DNA of 64,000 nucleotides from Chrysomallon squamiferum (GCA_012295275.1 CM022679.1:10944169-11008168), one strand, 5' to 3'. Shown: positions 1 through 48,962, counted from the stretch's first letter. Notes: generated from the sequence alone by a model not told the origin. Made by a program: numbers and translations.

Positions 1-1454
1 GAGTAGCTTGTCCAGTCTCTTGCCCGTACAGTAAATTAATCAAGCCCCGAGTTAATCAAGAATTGTAGGTTCTTGAAAAGTACCATGTTGTTCTGTTGTT
101 CGCTTTTCACTTGCAACAGTATTAGAAGAAAAAGAAATTGTTAACGTGAATTATTATTTTTATTTTATTTTATTATTATTGTTATTTCTTAATAATTAGA
201 AACGATATATATTAATTTTAGAAAACCATAGTCTGTTTCCGACTTAATATATATATATATATATATATATATCCTAAAGTAATGATAAATAAATACATGT
301 ATATATTAAGTTACATGAAATTATAGTGTCGTTTTTTAGTGTACCGTAATTTTGGATTTAAATGACGTTCATTAAATAACCAGTTTGAGGTAACCAAAGA
401 TTATATAATCATATCTTCCTTATAAAGTCAGCGAAACTGTGTAGGCTGTCTAAATATTTTAATATGTTCGTAAGATGAGTTTATACGAATTTTATAATCC
501 AAACTTAATTCTAAACAAAGCCATTACGAAGACGCGGTCCTTGTGTCCTATCAATCTTAAGGCCGAAATTTAACTACTGTTCCATTGAGACTAATTCATT
601 CGTACATCTTTCTAAGTACCAGCGAGAAATACTTTAATTTTAATAATTTAAACAAACTTGACTTCTTTGAAGTAATAATACCTACGCCCTAAGAGTGATG
701 TTGCTGCGTCAAACCAGAAGTACTGAAATTAAAAGTCTTTCACACGGAATCCTTCCTGTTTTGCTCGACATGTGTGTCGTTTTTAATATAAACACTTCAG
801 TTTAAGTGCTCAGTCCCTTTTAGTGACATCATGATGCTACCACACCCTTTTAAACAGGATACTACTGGTCTCCGGTCAGAGATCGATTTCAGTAGGATCC
901 TGTATGAACTGGGTTCGAATACTGTTGTCGGCGTCAATGAAAACTTGATATTATTACTATGTTCTTTTTTGTTTTCTTTCTGTTTTTTGTAAAACCCCCC
1001 AGTATTTCGATATTTATCTAAATGTGATGCTTCGATTTTGCGTTCAGAATAATTCTATTTCGTTAAAATGCATTATAACGCAAAATTAAAAAAATAATTA
1101 TTACTCACAGTGGAATTTGGACAGATACACACGCGCACATACGCGCACGTACATTGAATGCAATGAAAATTTGAAACAAATTATTTTACATTTATTTACG
1201 AAATTGAAATACTAACTGGAATAATGTGGCCTAGTTACTGCTTTAACAATGAATGTGTCATATCATAAAGACGGTGAATAATCAATTATGTGGTTTCTTT
1301 GACGTATTTAATTTTCGGTGGTCTGAGTGGTGACTGAATCATCAGCGAACCCACAATTTTCCTTCAAGAATGAATTATTGTAAGAAAGCACGTGTACGTT
1401 TATTTTCAAAATCTGCGACGAAGACCTAGAGAGATAGATGGATAGATGGATGAA

Positions 1455-1523
<69 letters not shown>

Positions 1524-1635
1524 CACATAGACACACATCATACATACACTCACACATCCACACATACATTTTTTTATGCATATTAACACACACATAGACA
1601 CAAATGAATGTATGTACGTGTATGTATGTATTGTG

Positions 1636-1671
<36 letters not shown>

Positions 1672-1803
1672 CGTGCGTAGATATAAGAATATATTTGTAT
1701 GTGTGTGTTCCTATGTGTGTGTCTATGTGAGTGTGTATATATATGGTACACACAAATATTTATTATCTTACAAATAAAATGTATTTTTTTTTTTGTTTTT
1801 CAG
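1..1803 (+). other. AT-rich upstream intron of tolloid gene
   Basis: The phase-1 acceptor at 1803 implies an intron here. I found no signal-peptide exon. The stretch holds a (TA)n tract near 248-272, (AG)31 at 1459-1520 and (TG)n at about 1639-1668. The part at 500-960 is less simple in composition, but I recognise nothing in it. Confidence 0.6.
1459..1520. repeat. (AG)n microsatellite
   Basis: An uninterrupted AG dinucleotide tract of 62 bases. A (TG)n tract at about 1639-1668 follows shortly after in the same intron. Confidence 0.98.
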
Positions 1804-23260
<21,457 letters not shown>

Positions 23261-25916
23261 TGGGACAGAAGAAGGTGTTTTTAGTGACTGCAATACAAGA
23301 ACCAGACTCTGAAGCTCATGCTGCCTACTGGTGGCTTTATAAATAATAATAAATAAAAAACAAAACTCGAAATCACTGCCATTGTCGGGTTATAAAGGTG
23401 GTAACGATATAGTACTCAAAAACTGATAACGCAATGGCGATAGCAGTTAATGTTTTATTAGTATTTAGAAATTAAGAGTTTCCATCAAGGTTCGTTCCCT
23501 TGGTGACGTGTGAAAGAAAAAGGGGAGGTAATAACAGTAGAATGACGGGATCAAGTATAAATGTACAGTATTTATGCATGTTATTTTTTTTTTTTTTGAA
23601 AACATCTTTTTGTATATGTGTGAAATGTAGAATGTAAGAATTGTTTAGTTATCTGTGTGTGAGATAGGTTTTATAAATACTGGTGGGTTCTGGGGATTTT
23701 TTTTTTTTTTTTTTTCAGAATTAAATCAAATAAATTATAATCTCACTGAATCAGAGAAATTATAATTGCTCTATCTTAAAGTGATAAGAAAATTAAGTTT
23801 TACGAATATGAAAACGAATACAAACGAAAAAATCAGTTATTTTCATAATGAATGAAACACCAGTTCCAAAACTGCAAATTTATTTTTGTTATTCGAATGT
23901 TGAATATAAAAAAGCTAAATACAGATATTACCATCTTATAATCAAGAGAACATTTTTAGGACATGCAATCTTTTAAATGCTCCAAAATTTTCTCACTTTC
24001 ATTTCTGATACGTTTATGAACATTTATAGTTACTATATTTTTTTTCATGTTTAATTCTATATCGATTGAGAAATAAATACCAAAATTTATCATTATATTC
24101 TGGAGATCGGACTGAAGGTTAAAAACATTCACTATCATTAATAAATTTAACACAGCTTGACATACGGTTTGAAAACGAAAAAGAAACAAAAAACGATGTT
24201 TCTTTGATATTACGTTTTGTATACTGAAAACTTATAGTGTCTGTGTTTAGTAATTATTCTACATTATACACCCTTAATATCTTCAATATTTGTATGTTTT
24301 TTATAACTTTATACTGATGTGATTTTAAACTTTTTATATTACTCCTATAAAACAACAAAACAATTTTTAATTATTTAATTTTATTTTTTAGACCGTTTAA
24401 TAAATCCCAAAACAACGAATAAAATTTGTTGCCATTGAAAATGCAAACGGCAGAATATATTATACAAAAAGAACATACCAAAGATTTATCACACTTCTGA
24501 GATATTTCGTAAGAAATTTGCTTTCGGCATTGTATTTTGTTGAGTTTCTGGTTCGTAAACGATCTGAAATTACGCAAGTACTTTTGTACATCTACAATAG
24601 ACGATCATTTCCTTAAATGGCTAAACACTTCTATCTTCTTATGATTTGTTGGTCTGCTTTTATTTTTTAATTTATTTTATTTTATTTTTATTTTATTTTT
24701 TTTCTTCTGTTTCATTTAACGTTGAAGATGATTAATCTGTGCAATACATTTTCAATATTTTTAATAAAACGTTTTTACTTTTATATTAACTGCTTTTTTA
24801 AAATTAAAAAACTAACTATTTTTAAATTGCTTATATATCTTTTTGGTTAGTATATTACAGGTGAAAAAAGTGTTTAAATTTTTCCAGTGTAATTTCAGTT
24901 ACCGTTGAATAGCATAGAATATGTTGTGTGCATACTGATTTAAATTTTAAAACCAATTAAAATTTTCTTATTCTTCAGATTAAATTCTATTACTAGTTTA
25001 AACATTTAATAATACACATACAGAATATTCTCTGAAATAAAATATAAACATGAAAAATGTTTAAATCACTTACAAAACGACAAAGAAGTCCACAGTGAAA
25101 TACAGTGTAATATAATTATTATTTAATGGTGCTCCTTTTATCTAGGCAATAAGTCTCTTTAAATTGTTTTATTAGTGCAATTTTTCACGGGAATTTGTAG
25201 ATCTATATGTTATTTTATTGTTATAAAAGTGTTGTTTTAGATAACGTTATATTTCGTCCATGTTTGTATAATTATAACATTATGCAGTTTGAGTTTAATT
25301 TATGCACTGAAGTCTATACGACATTATGCTTACTCGTTTAGATTTTGCCTTTTTTTTTCTGCAGTACGTCCAATAAAAACGACTTCATTAAGTGTATTTT
25401 GTGCTTGTTGTGTTTGTTTATTATTTTTATTATCACACACACACACATACACACACACACACACACACACAGACACAAATAATTATAATCAGCTTCTGTT
25501 TAAGTTATGAAAGTGTGTGAATGCATCTAATACACATCTGCATATTTTCACGTGTGTTTGGTGTGAATGTGTGTGTGTAGGTTGCGTACGGGTACATTTT
25601 CCAAGGTTTGGACTGGCTCATTAAAATAATGCTGTCTATGAAAACATCAAGATCTTTTTTAAGTGCTCTATAACTGCTACTAATATCCTTAATGACAGTA
25701 CTACCAAATTATTTAGATAAACTCAAATTATTAATACATTTTTATAAGTATTTTCTTCTTACTAGTAAAACGAATTACATCAAGGTCACGTAGGATATGA
25801 AGAAGAAGTAAATTTGTTTAATAAGAAGTATTTTTTTTTTTTTTAAATAAGATCAGAGTCAACATTAATTTTCATTTTAAAGTTTAAAAAGCAGGAAAAA
25901 AAATGAAATAATGCAG

Positions 25917-25967
<51 letters not shown>

Positions 25968-26284
25968 CACACATTACACTCCGAAAAAAACCACTTAATA
26001 ATTACTTCACTATTAATATTATGGCTGTGAAAAGTTTATAAAATTTGGTTGTTTTTTCCTAAGTAAAGCTGGAAAATTACTTCACGAATTTCTACGATTC
26101 ACAGACAATAAAGCCTTATTATTAATCCTCGTTATGAATCATAAAACAGCTTTATTTAGTTTAATGTGCGAATTCTCGTATTGTATATATATATATATAA
26201 AAAAAAAAGGTTTTAGGAGTTAAAATTGGCCCTTTTCCTATAGATACAGTGAAAACACCAGGAATATTTTCTAAAAATGAAAAA

Positions 26285-26323
<39 letters not shown>

Positions 26324-26639
26324 TAAAAATTAAATGACTTTTAAATTAATCTGCAGCCCCTAAATCTCATTGCTATAATCCGGCACTGACTGGCACGGAT
26401 GAAATGAATAAAATTAATTTGTTTTTCTTTTGCATTCCTGTATTATGATTAAGAATCGTGTAAATAATTTTGTGTTTTGTTTTTGTTTTTTTTTTTTTTC
26501 GAATTTATATATAACCTATATATATGCATAAATTCAAACAGTATATTCGAACTGGTTAATAGGTTATTGACCGCCTTTGATATGGGATTGTGAACGTGAT
26601 CTTTCACTGGGGAAAAAAAAAAAAAAAAAAATACCAGGT
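23261..26639. other. Tolloid 3' UTR and AT-rich intergenic DNA
   Basis: After the short 3' UTR the sequence is AT-rich, with no frame or splice pattern I can support. (AC)n tracts lie at about 25,435-25,471 and 25,918-25,964, and (TA)n at about 26,293-26,319. Confidence 0.7.
23348..23357 (+). promoter_or_regulatory. Overlapping AATAAA poly(A) signals for the tolloid gene
   Basis: Two overlapping AATAAA hexamers (23348-23353 and 23352-23357) lie about 90 bases after the stop. That would give a short 3' UTR. Further AATAAA hexamers downstream (for example near 23730) could give longer forms, so the true end is uncertain. Confidence 0.45.
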
Positions 26640-26821
26640 ATATTACATCAATCGATGAGATAAACGTCTTTAGAGTTATGTCCCTTAAATGAAACGTGAA
26701 GTAACCTGTCTGCCGGTTGTGTTTTCATTGGACTTATGTGGCTCATTGAGAATACGCGTAAAGCGGCAAGTGGAGAACAGTCCAGTATAATCGTAAACAG
26801 TTTGCAAGTTAACATTAAAAA
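26640..26821 (+). promoter_or_regulatory. Probable promoter / 5' UTR of SLC39A11
   Basis: Immediately upstream of the start codon, composition shifts from simple AT to complex sequence with CpGs. It carries an inverted CCAAT box (ATTGG at 26727-26731). No TATA box is evident. A non-coding first exon further upstream cannot be excluded. Confidence 0.45.
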
Positions 26822-39154
<12,333 letters not shown>

Positions 39155-40874
39155 CCCTTCTGGTTCACTCTTCAGATGCTCTGAGGAAATTTAGGTAAAT
39201 TATAGGTAAGATAGCTTTTTTTTTTTACCCATTTGTTTTAAAACTTTGTTATTATGTGTGTGGGTGTGTGTGTCTTTTGCTGTTGTTTTTGTTATTATGT
39301 ATATATACGTATTGCTGCTTTTTTTTTGCTTTTCTTGTGATTAAGAAATAATATAGGAAAAGTCTATATCTTTTTCAGATATACTGTAAAAAAAAAAATT
39401 AAAAATTAAAATAATTATGAAACACAAATTCAAACTTAGTCCATGGCTTAAAAGAATTGCCAATATATATATATATTTTTTTAACTTATTTTTATTATTA
39501 TTATATTTATTTTTTTTATTTATTTATTTATTTATTTTTTTTTGCCTCTTTTTTTATTTTTTTAACCTCATCTTCCTTTGTGGGTTGTTGGTTAATACAG
39601 TTTGCATCATTTTACCTCTTTTTTAAAATTAAATGAGGGAAGTAAAAAGAGGGCAGGGACAGGAAAGAATATGCTGATAGGTTCAAAAGTTTTTATAATA
39701 CTAATTATCTACAATGTTTGGAAAATTAAATTGAAATAAATAAAAAAATAATAATAATTTTTTTATTTTTTTTTTTTTTTTTATTTTTTTTTTTTTTTTT
39801 TTTTTGTAATTCCTGTCTGGAGGTATAAGAAAACAGTTTGAAAAATAACAAAACTATTGTTTGTGCAGTGATAGAGTAATCTTTCTTTTTGCATTTTTCA
39901 AAACAACACCTTGTTGTTTGTAATAACAGTCTGTATTTCTGAAATACCCAGACTCACAAAGCTTTTCACCTCAGTCTGTGTGACTCAGTTACTGCTTGTA
40001 TAGTTTATGTAGAATGTCTTCTCTCTTTCTTATTTTTATTTATCCGTTTTTTTTTTTTTTTTTTCTCATTTTTATTGTTCTCTCTGCATGGGGTATTTTT
40101 CAGTTTTATTTCTAGCTTTTTTAATTTTTAATAATTTTTTTTTTTTCCGAAATGTATTGATTTGCAAAAATATATAAATCTGAGGAAATGTTTTTATTTT
40201 ATTTATTCATTTAGTTAGTTAGTTACTTAGTTAGATAGTTAATTGGTTATAGATGATTAATTTTTATTTAACACTTATTCTTTTTCTCTCTCTCTCTTTG
40301 TCTGTCTGAATAAAAAATCAATAAATAAATAAAAAAAACATCTCAAGAACTTATTCTCCCAGATAAATGTTAGGTTTTTGTGTTTTAAAATTAGAGTATT
40401 ACTTTAAAATATACATCTTAATTTTTTCAACAGGTAAAGGAACAAAGTATACAAAGATATATATATTTTAAATATGATAATATACTTAGTGCAGTATAAA
40501 TCATGAAATACTAATGAAAATATTTTATTTTTATAAACATTTTTTTATTATTATTTTTATTTTTTATTTTATTTTTATATATATATATATATATTTTTTT
40601 TTTTTCATTTTAATTTCATTTTCCAAACATTGCAGATACAGTATTTTAAACTTTTGAACCCATCACCCCATTCTCTCCCCTCCCCTTCCCTTCTACTCCC
40701 CATTCTATCTGCACTCCAAGTGCTCACTCAGTGCACTGAAACAATGTTGTTTTTGTAAAGCTCCACCTTCCAGATAAGAGCACCCAGGTATAACAGAGCC
40801 AGGTCACTGATGGATTTGCATACAGGACTGGATCAGCTAAATGTTCTGTTTATTTTTATATGCATAATTATAAA

Positions 40875-40919
<45 letters not shown>

Positions 40920-41372
40920 TTGACCTGTGAAGGAATTTGCTGATTCAGCTGAATCCCACTTTCCTTCCTTGGGGTTATTCCAGAAAACAGAAGACAGGAT
41001 TAGAGTGAAAATAAAATGGATTTGTTTCTCTCTCTTTAGCAGTATCTTGTTAATAAAAAAAATTCTGTGTAATTTTTAAAATGAATACACTAATCATTGA
41101 TAGGAACAGATCAAATTGGTTTTTGCCTGTTAATCCTAAATTTATTGTTATGCTCTTTTCTCTCTATCTATCTGCTTTACTTTTTGACTCTCCCTATCTT
41201 TGCTTTCTCTGTTTTTCTTTATCTTTTCTTTTTCTTTCTTTCTCTCCTTTGCTTTCTTATTCAGTCTTTCCATCTCTGCCTCTTTTTATGAACTCCAGTT
41301 TTTTTAACAAACACACTGACACACACCAGCACACAAAACAACACACCAACACACACACACACAACACAAACC

Positions 41373-41408
<36 letters not shown>

Positions 41409-42070
41409 AACACACAAAACACAAACTCATAACAGCACACAAATATAAACACTATCACACACATAACACTTATACAAATATAAACACACCATCACACACA
41501 TACACACTTATACATAAATAAACACACAAAATACACACACACACACAAACATGCACTCACACACTCATATAAACACAAACACAAACATGCACACAACAAA
41601 CATACAACACACATGCACACACACACACACACACAGACAAACACAAATATATATGTACACATAATTATACACACATGCAAAACGTCTTCTATTTTTAAAA
41701 ATATCTTCACAGTTACTCTTCTTACATCTGCGTCATATTCTTCTTTGCTTTTCCTTTTTTTTTTTTTTTTTTTTTTTTTTTCCACATTCCTTGAAATATT
41801 AAAGCCACTACGATCTATAAATAGAAGTAGTAGTAGAAGTAGCATGTACCTGCTAGGTATAGGGTAAACATTCTGTGTTTTGTTTATGTAGGTATACAGG
41901 CAGGTGGTATCTCTGTGGAATCTCTGGGCTTTCTTGTCTGGCATTTATGTACTGTGTGTTACATGTTGTAAATCTCAAAGGCTTTAAGTAAAAATATCGT
42001 GTTGGAAGCAGCAGTGTCATAGGGATTATATGAAAGTGTGTTTTATCACTCGATAAAATAAAACTATTAT
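39155..42070 (+). other. Presumed 3' UTR region of SLC39A11
   Basis: TAG|GTAAAT and TATAG|GTAAGA donor-like sites lie 40-52 bases after the stop (39195 and 39206), so the 3' UTR may be spliced. A more complex, GC-richer block with a CCCTCCCC pyrimidine tract lies at 40,620-40,840. AATAAA hexamers occur at 41,010 and near 42,055. (GT)n at about 40,876-40,918 and a CA-rich stretch at 41,300-41,650 are also present. Confidence 0.4.
41300..41650. repeat. Diffuse (CA)n-rich stretch
   Basis: About 350 bases of imperfect ACAC/AACAC repeats. Long open frames on both strands here are low-complexity artefacts. Confidence 0.9.
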
Positions 42071-42193
42071 TTAGTGTAGTAATAAATAAAAATGTTTTAT
42101 TGAATTATTTTTAATTTATGGTTGTTGTTGGGGAGGTGTTTTTTTTTTCATTTTTTTTTTTAGGGTTTTGGGGTGGTATGGTTTTTTTGGAGT

Positions 42194-42225
<32 letters not shown>

Positions 42226-42335
42226 CATATTAGCATTTTTTTTTCCAAGTGGGAGGTAGCACGATTTTATTTTTATTATTATGTGGGCTTGTATCATGTT
42301 TTAATTTTGTCTGTATTTTCTCCATTATTATCTGG

Positions 42336-42382
<47 letters not shown>

Positions 42383-42645
42383 TTCATTTATTTGTTTGTT
42401 TATTTGTTTATTTCAGTTTTAGGTTTGTTTGTTTATAAAAATCAAATTATGACAGAGAAAATATATCAATTTATGTTTTCCAGTATATTATTCAAAACTG
42501 ATAATTCTTTCAAATCCCTATCATGCTTAAACTTGTTCTGCCAAAAATAATAATAATAAAAATAAGAATTATCATTATTATTATTATTATTATTATTAAA
42601 ATCCCTTTTTCATAAATATTACACGGATATGCACACACACACACA

Positions 42646-42696
<51 letters not shown>

Positions 42697-42887
42697 GTAT
42701 TTTTTTTTTCATAACTGTATTCAAATCCAGCCTAAACTTCTTTGAAAAAACAAAAACATAAATTACTATTGATTTATCAGATAAAATTTTGACAGACAAA
42801 GTATTTATCTATAGTCTATCTTGCAGCAAGTTAATTAAAATGCATGACATACATACCTGTTTGTCTATAAATAGGACGTCTCCATGA

Positions 42888-42934
<47 letters not shown>

Positions 42935-45900
42935 TTCTGTTCAAAAACAGCAAACATTAAAGGTAAAACTAACGTTACAGATGTTTTGATGGTAAAGGAA
43001 AACATTAGTGGTAAAATTATTGATTTTGATTGTGATAGATGTTAGGTTGTTTTGGAATTGTATATATTTAGATTTCGTTCAGTTTTTTTTGTATTTTTGG
43101 GGGGAGATTTGGGGGGGTGTATGTTGATGTTTTTTGTCTTGCCCATTTTTTTTATTTTTTAATTTTTTTATTTTTTTATAACTAATTTTGATGTTGCTTT
43201 TGTGTTGCTATGTTTTGATTTTATGTATTTAATTCATTATTTGTATTTTTTATGTTTTGGGGGAGTATTTCTTTTTATTTTATGATATAGTGTTATCTTG
43301 TATTTATATATATTGAGCAAACATTTTTTTATACTTATTCTTATTTTATTTTTATTTATTTTATGTATATTATTGCTATTGATGTTGATGTGATGTACAG
43401 GAATTTGAGGCACTATTTGGTTTTCACTGTTGCTGGAAATTATTTGTTTTGTTTTTAATGTTTGTTAGTTATGTTGTTTTTTCTTTTCTTTTGTTTTTTT
43501 CTTTTTTAACATTTTTTCTTGTTGTTTGTTTTGTTTCTTTCCTGTGTTTATTTATAAACCTGATACTGTTTTTTTTTATGTTTTGTGGGTTTTTTTCAAA
43601 CCTAATTTCTACTTTATTCATAAAAAATACATCTCTAAAACCATTAAAATTTAATGTTTTTATATTTTATTTTCAGGTTGTTAATATGCTGTACATTTGG
43701 TTGCTGGTATTGAAATGGGTTCAGGAAAAACTTTTATTAATTTTTAAGACTGAAATTTGGTGATGGCCAATGAGTGTGATACAATAATTCTCCTGGTGTA
43801 TGTTTTACCTAATATATTTATAACACAGTGTAAATATCATGTAGTTGTGTCTGTACATAATTCACATTTCCCTGTTACAGATATACAGCACTGATTAATT
43901 TTGAAAATATTAGATAGTTTTTCTTCATAAACAGTGTTATTATAATTATAATCATTATTATTATAATTATTATTATTATTACCATTTTCATTTTTATTAA
44001 TATTATTATTATTGTTGTTATTATTAATGATACATTTATATGTATCATATGTCTACCTCTAATTTGACAACTTAGAAAACAGATTTTGTTTTCTTAAATT
44101 TTACTTAATATCAGTTGCCATTCAGAATTCTTTTAAATCAGTTCTTTTTTTTTTTTTTTTTTTTTTGTCATTAAAATACATTCATAATTTGGTAACCATT
44201 TAAAAGTGAGACAGAGATCCATTAAACCAGATCCATTCTACAATCCATCTCACAAGATTTCTTTCTTTCTTTCTGATCTATCCAGTCATCCTCAGCTGAT
44301 ATCCACCAAAAGAAATTTAATTCCATGTATTACAATTTTTTTTTTTAATTCTATATGATATATCTACCATCTTTTAAAGTTTATAAAAAAAAATCCGTTG
44401 ATATTAATCCGTAGGAGTAACCAAAGGGGCTTATGTTGGGAGTAGGCTTCTTTAAATTATGGACAAAGGAAATTACACTTTATTTTTTTTGTAGGAAAAG
44501 TAGTAAAATTCTTCTATGTGAACTTTTACAAAGATGAGAAAATGCATGCATGTGCAGAGGTTAACACTGAAGATTCTTTGCAGCCTGAGTAAAGAAGTAA
44601 CCCTAAATGTTTCTGCCAAAAGATTTATTTTAGGATGGTGCATAAAGAATTATTATTATCACTGACTGTTTTACATGAAGCTTCAAAAAAAAAAAATTGA
44701 AAAGTATTCCTCAAGTCTTCCTCAGTTTAAATGTTCAAAACGAATTTACCCCAAGATAGAAAGAGACATATTTACAACATTCCAAGAATTAGAACATCAT
44801 TTGTATATTTCAGTATGCATTACATTTTTCTTTTTTCATTTTATGTATTTGTTTATTTTTGGTTTTTACTAAACTGTATATCATTCACACAACTTGCAGG
44901 GTATGTAGTAATTTAATGTATGTGTGTTTTTATATATATATATATATATATATACATGTACTCTGATACATGTTTTTATTATTTTATTATCAGTAAATGT
45001 CTGACAACAGTCTGAGGAACAGTGTATAAATGTATGTATGTATGTATGTTTGTATGTCATTCAATGTGCACATTTTTGTCAAAATATACAGACATGCTCA
45101 TATATGTAAAAAAAAAACTGAAAATTGGCCAGTGGTGAATGTATAAGAAAATTATATTGTTTTAAACCAACATTCAGTTCAGTTTATTATTTTTGTTTTT
45201 TATATTTTTTGTTTTATATATGTATATATATTTTTTATTTCATTATTTTTTTAAATTTTAAGTATGTGTCTCATATAGGTCGTATTGTCTTGCCATATAA
45301 CTATTTATTTTCACAGTAATGGGTTTTTTTTTTTCCTTTTCTTTTTTTTTTCTTTTTTTATTTTGTTTTGATTTTTATTTTTTTTTTTGGGGAGGAGGTA
45401 TAAATTAAAATCATTACGTTCAATATTATTAATGTTTTAAATTTATTACATTCATGCAAATATTTATTGTGTCATCACTCATATTGAGTAAATTGCAAAA
45501 GTAAAATTCGACATTATTGCAACAAGGAATCAGTGATCATGACAAATCCTCAATTACAAATAAATTGTTATACTAACTACTTAATTTACTTAACATCTTT
45601 ATGATTTTGGTCACTCAACAATTAAAATAAAATAATAAAAGATACCTTAAATGTTGATGACAGAATATTTTAAAACATATTTCCATACCTAACAAAATTT
45701 GTGTTATGTTATATTATGCTAAGTAAAAAAGAAAAAAAGAAATATTTCCTCCTTCTTCTTCTTCATATTATTTAATTATTAAAATACAGCATTTTGATAA
45801 AAAAAAATTTAATTTTTTTTTATGTTACGGTGATTATAGCATGCAGTAGTAGCATGTATTAATATATATATAGTTATTTATAATAAAATATTAATCTAAT

Positions 45901-47615
45901 TATTCTTTTTTTTAAATTTACTATTTATGATAAAATATTAATTTTATTGTTAAAAATTTTACAAATAATATTACTAATTAGTATTTGCAGTCAAAGCAAG
46001 CTGTATGTTTTAACATTTTGTTTTTAGATAATAAATAATATTTTTAATATAATTCTCTTTTCTTTTTTCTTTTTTTTCTATTTTTTTCTTTTTGTTTTTA
46101 AATTTTTTATTTTAACAGATAATAATTTTGCTTTCCTGATCTCAGTATTAAACCTGGCATTTTTAAATGCAATATATGTGTGTAACTGAGACCTATTTTA
46201 TCATTACTGTGTCCAGAATTGTAAAGTAAAAGTGTATTAATCCCATCAGTTACCTGAATTGTTTTTAAAATGATTTGTGCATGCTTCATCAAAAATATAC
46301 ATAATAAATTATTTTTAAAGTTTTAAGTGAATTTTCTGAAATATCTATTTATAAAATGTTTAAACTTATGGCAAATATTTGAGAAGCAACTGAATGGGTG
46401 AATAATGTTTTAGAGGTAAAGCAAAATCAGCACAAATTACATTTGTTTTTGTTATAAGGGATATGTTTTTTTGTAGGTTTCATTTTTATTGTTTTATTTA
46501 TTTAGAATGTTATTTCCTCTTTTTTTTTTGACACTACTTAAACGTTTATGTTAGAATATTAAATTTTCAGATTTATATAACTTGTCGTGTTTTGAATAAA
46601 TTTTGAGTGAATTTCTTTAATTTTTATTTACATTTTATTTTTCTTATACATATACATCTCACCTCAACTGAACCCAAATAAATCAAAACTTAAATGTCAC
46701 ATTCCATACATTTTAAATAGTTCCAAAAATATATTAATATTTTTAAAAATAATATTTATGTTTATGTAGCATGTTTTATAGTCTGCTGAGGCTTCTCTAT
46801 GAATATTTTGATGGTTTTATGTATTTTTTTTTTTTTTCGTTTTATTATTCATTTATTATTTTATAATTTAAATATTAGAAAAATACAGATAAACATACAT
46901 TCATATTTCCTAGCATTTTCTTTATTAATTGAATTTTTTGTTTTTATTTACTTTTTTATTTATAGTAGTGTATGTTTATAGATCATGAATATGTAAAATG
47001 GACTTGCATACTAATTCATAAAGCATTTTAAAAACACACAGTAACACAAAAGCACACACACATACATTTAAAAAACATATACACACACACAAGCATGCAG
47101 ATACACATGCACACAGAGACACACACACAATTATACACATGCACATGTATGTATAATTTAATTATTATATGTACTGTTAACATCTATTTTTATGTATTAG
47201 TTTCTTTATATAATTAATAAATTTCCGTGTATACATTCCAGCTAAGTTTTTCATTGTTACAGAATATCCTTTAGGATTACTAAAACATCCAAATCTGAAT
47301 AAACTATTTAATATGTAAATTGTAATTTATCATGGGATCCTTTTTATGTTGTTTCTAATCTCCTGTGAATGATAACTAGGATTTTAATAGCTTCTTTTTT
47401 TTCTATATTAAAACATAGACATATAATTAAAAAATAAGGTTATTCGATTTCAGTAATATTATTTAATAGCAGTCACATCAGTTTTATTATTTATCAGGTG
47501 ACACAATGCAAACAGTTAGTAACTAAAGACTTTTATTATTCTTTTTTTTTTTTTTTTTTTTCACATTTTTAATTTTCTGTCCTCGTCCTCATTTTTATTT
47601 TTATTATCATTATTG

Positions 47616-47657
<42 letters not shown>

Positions 47658-48915
47658 GACTTCTTTAAACATTTTTCTTTTCTCATTTGAGAAGCTCCAG
47701 AAATGATAGGATTTTATGATGTTTTAATATTTATTTTTGTACAAATTATAACTAGTTAATAAAAAAACAAAATAATGTTTATTTTGACAACAACTCTTAA
47801 CATTAAAAAAGAATGTTTTGTCTGTTGGCACCTTAATTTAAGTGCCTTTGTTATATTCAGTTTCCATCACTTGTACTTATGTTCATGTATCCCAAATGCC
47901 TGAAAAAAAAACGAAAAAAAAAACGAACACCATAAGATAATAAAATTTAAAATTATGGTTGACGTTATTGTTATAGTTCAGTATTACATATAAATACTGT
48001 TTAAAACAGAAATCTGTGAGGTTACGTTTGGCAAATCTAGTGATTCAGTACAGTAGCATTTATGAACCATCCTAGCAGCTCTAACCATTCATCACTGAAA
48101 CAAGTTTTTTTTTTTACTGCTGCCATTTTAATACAGCATCTTTAATTATCTTACACTGAGGCTCTAGTGATCCAGTTTGGCAGCTTCAGCAATTCAGTCA
48201 AATATTTTTTTTATTAAAGATATAATTACCTCAGTAAGCCACTCCACAAACACACAAATGGAAACAAAAAATATATATATTATTCACTGCATGAAAAAAA
48301 TAAGAGAAAAAAAAAATATATCAATTCATTTAATTTTTATTTTCTTTATATTTTTATATTTATCTTATTTTTATTTTCTTGGCCCTATTCAGAGGTTGAT
48401 ATATGCTGAATAATTCATGGTCCCCAGAAAAAAAAAAAATTAAAATTAAAATTAAAATAACCATAACTAAAGAAAATGATTAACTGGTAAAATGCATTTT
48501 ATACCTGGTGAAAATCTATAATGACACATTAAGCAGGTTTTAAGTTAAATTCTAATGTGTCTGACAGTTTGTCCATTGGCATTTCATTGGTTAAAAATAT
48601 TATGTTGAAGTATTTGATTTTTCTTCTTTTCTTTTTTTTTTTTTTTTTTTTTTTTGGGGGGGGGATTTCTAGCTGGGTGATCTTATTTCACCCATTTAAG
48701 GTTGAAAACTAAATTCAGTTCCAATAATTTGTTCTTTATTTGGTTTTTAAATTTTTTTAACATTTTATTTAAATTTTTTTTTAATTTTTTTATATTTTTT
48801 AAATTATTTTTATGTTTTATTTTTCACATTCTTTATATTTATTTTAATGTATGATAAGAAAATAATCCTTGTAACATGATTCAATGTTTCTCTCACCCTG
48901 TATTTTGTTTGTTTG

Positions 48916-48962
<47 letters not shown>

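Noticed and set aside
880-930. tRNA or tRNA-derived SINE from a GGTTCGAATAC B-box-like string
   Set aside because: No convincing A box, acceptor stem or anticodon arm could be built around it.
1308-1751. 147-codon minus-strand frame
   Set aside because: Ser-Leu and Thr-His repeats are translations of (AG)n and (TG)n tracts.
1731-1803. In-frame ATG upstream of the first visible tolloid exon as the start codon
   Set aside because: The residues before the acceptor are Tyr/Phe-rich intron translation, and a perfect acceptor separates them from the conserved prodomain motif.
41081-41944. Long overlapping frames on both strands (146-150 codons)
   Set aside because: They read through CA/GT-rich low-complexity DNA; no family similarity and no splice support.
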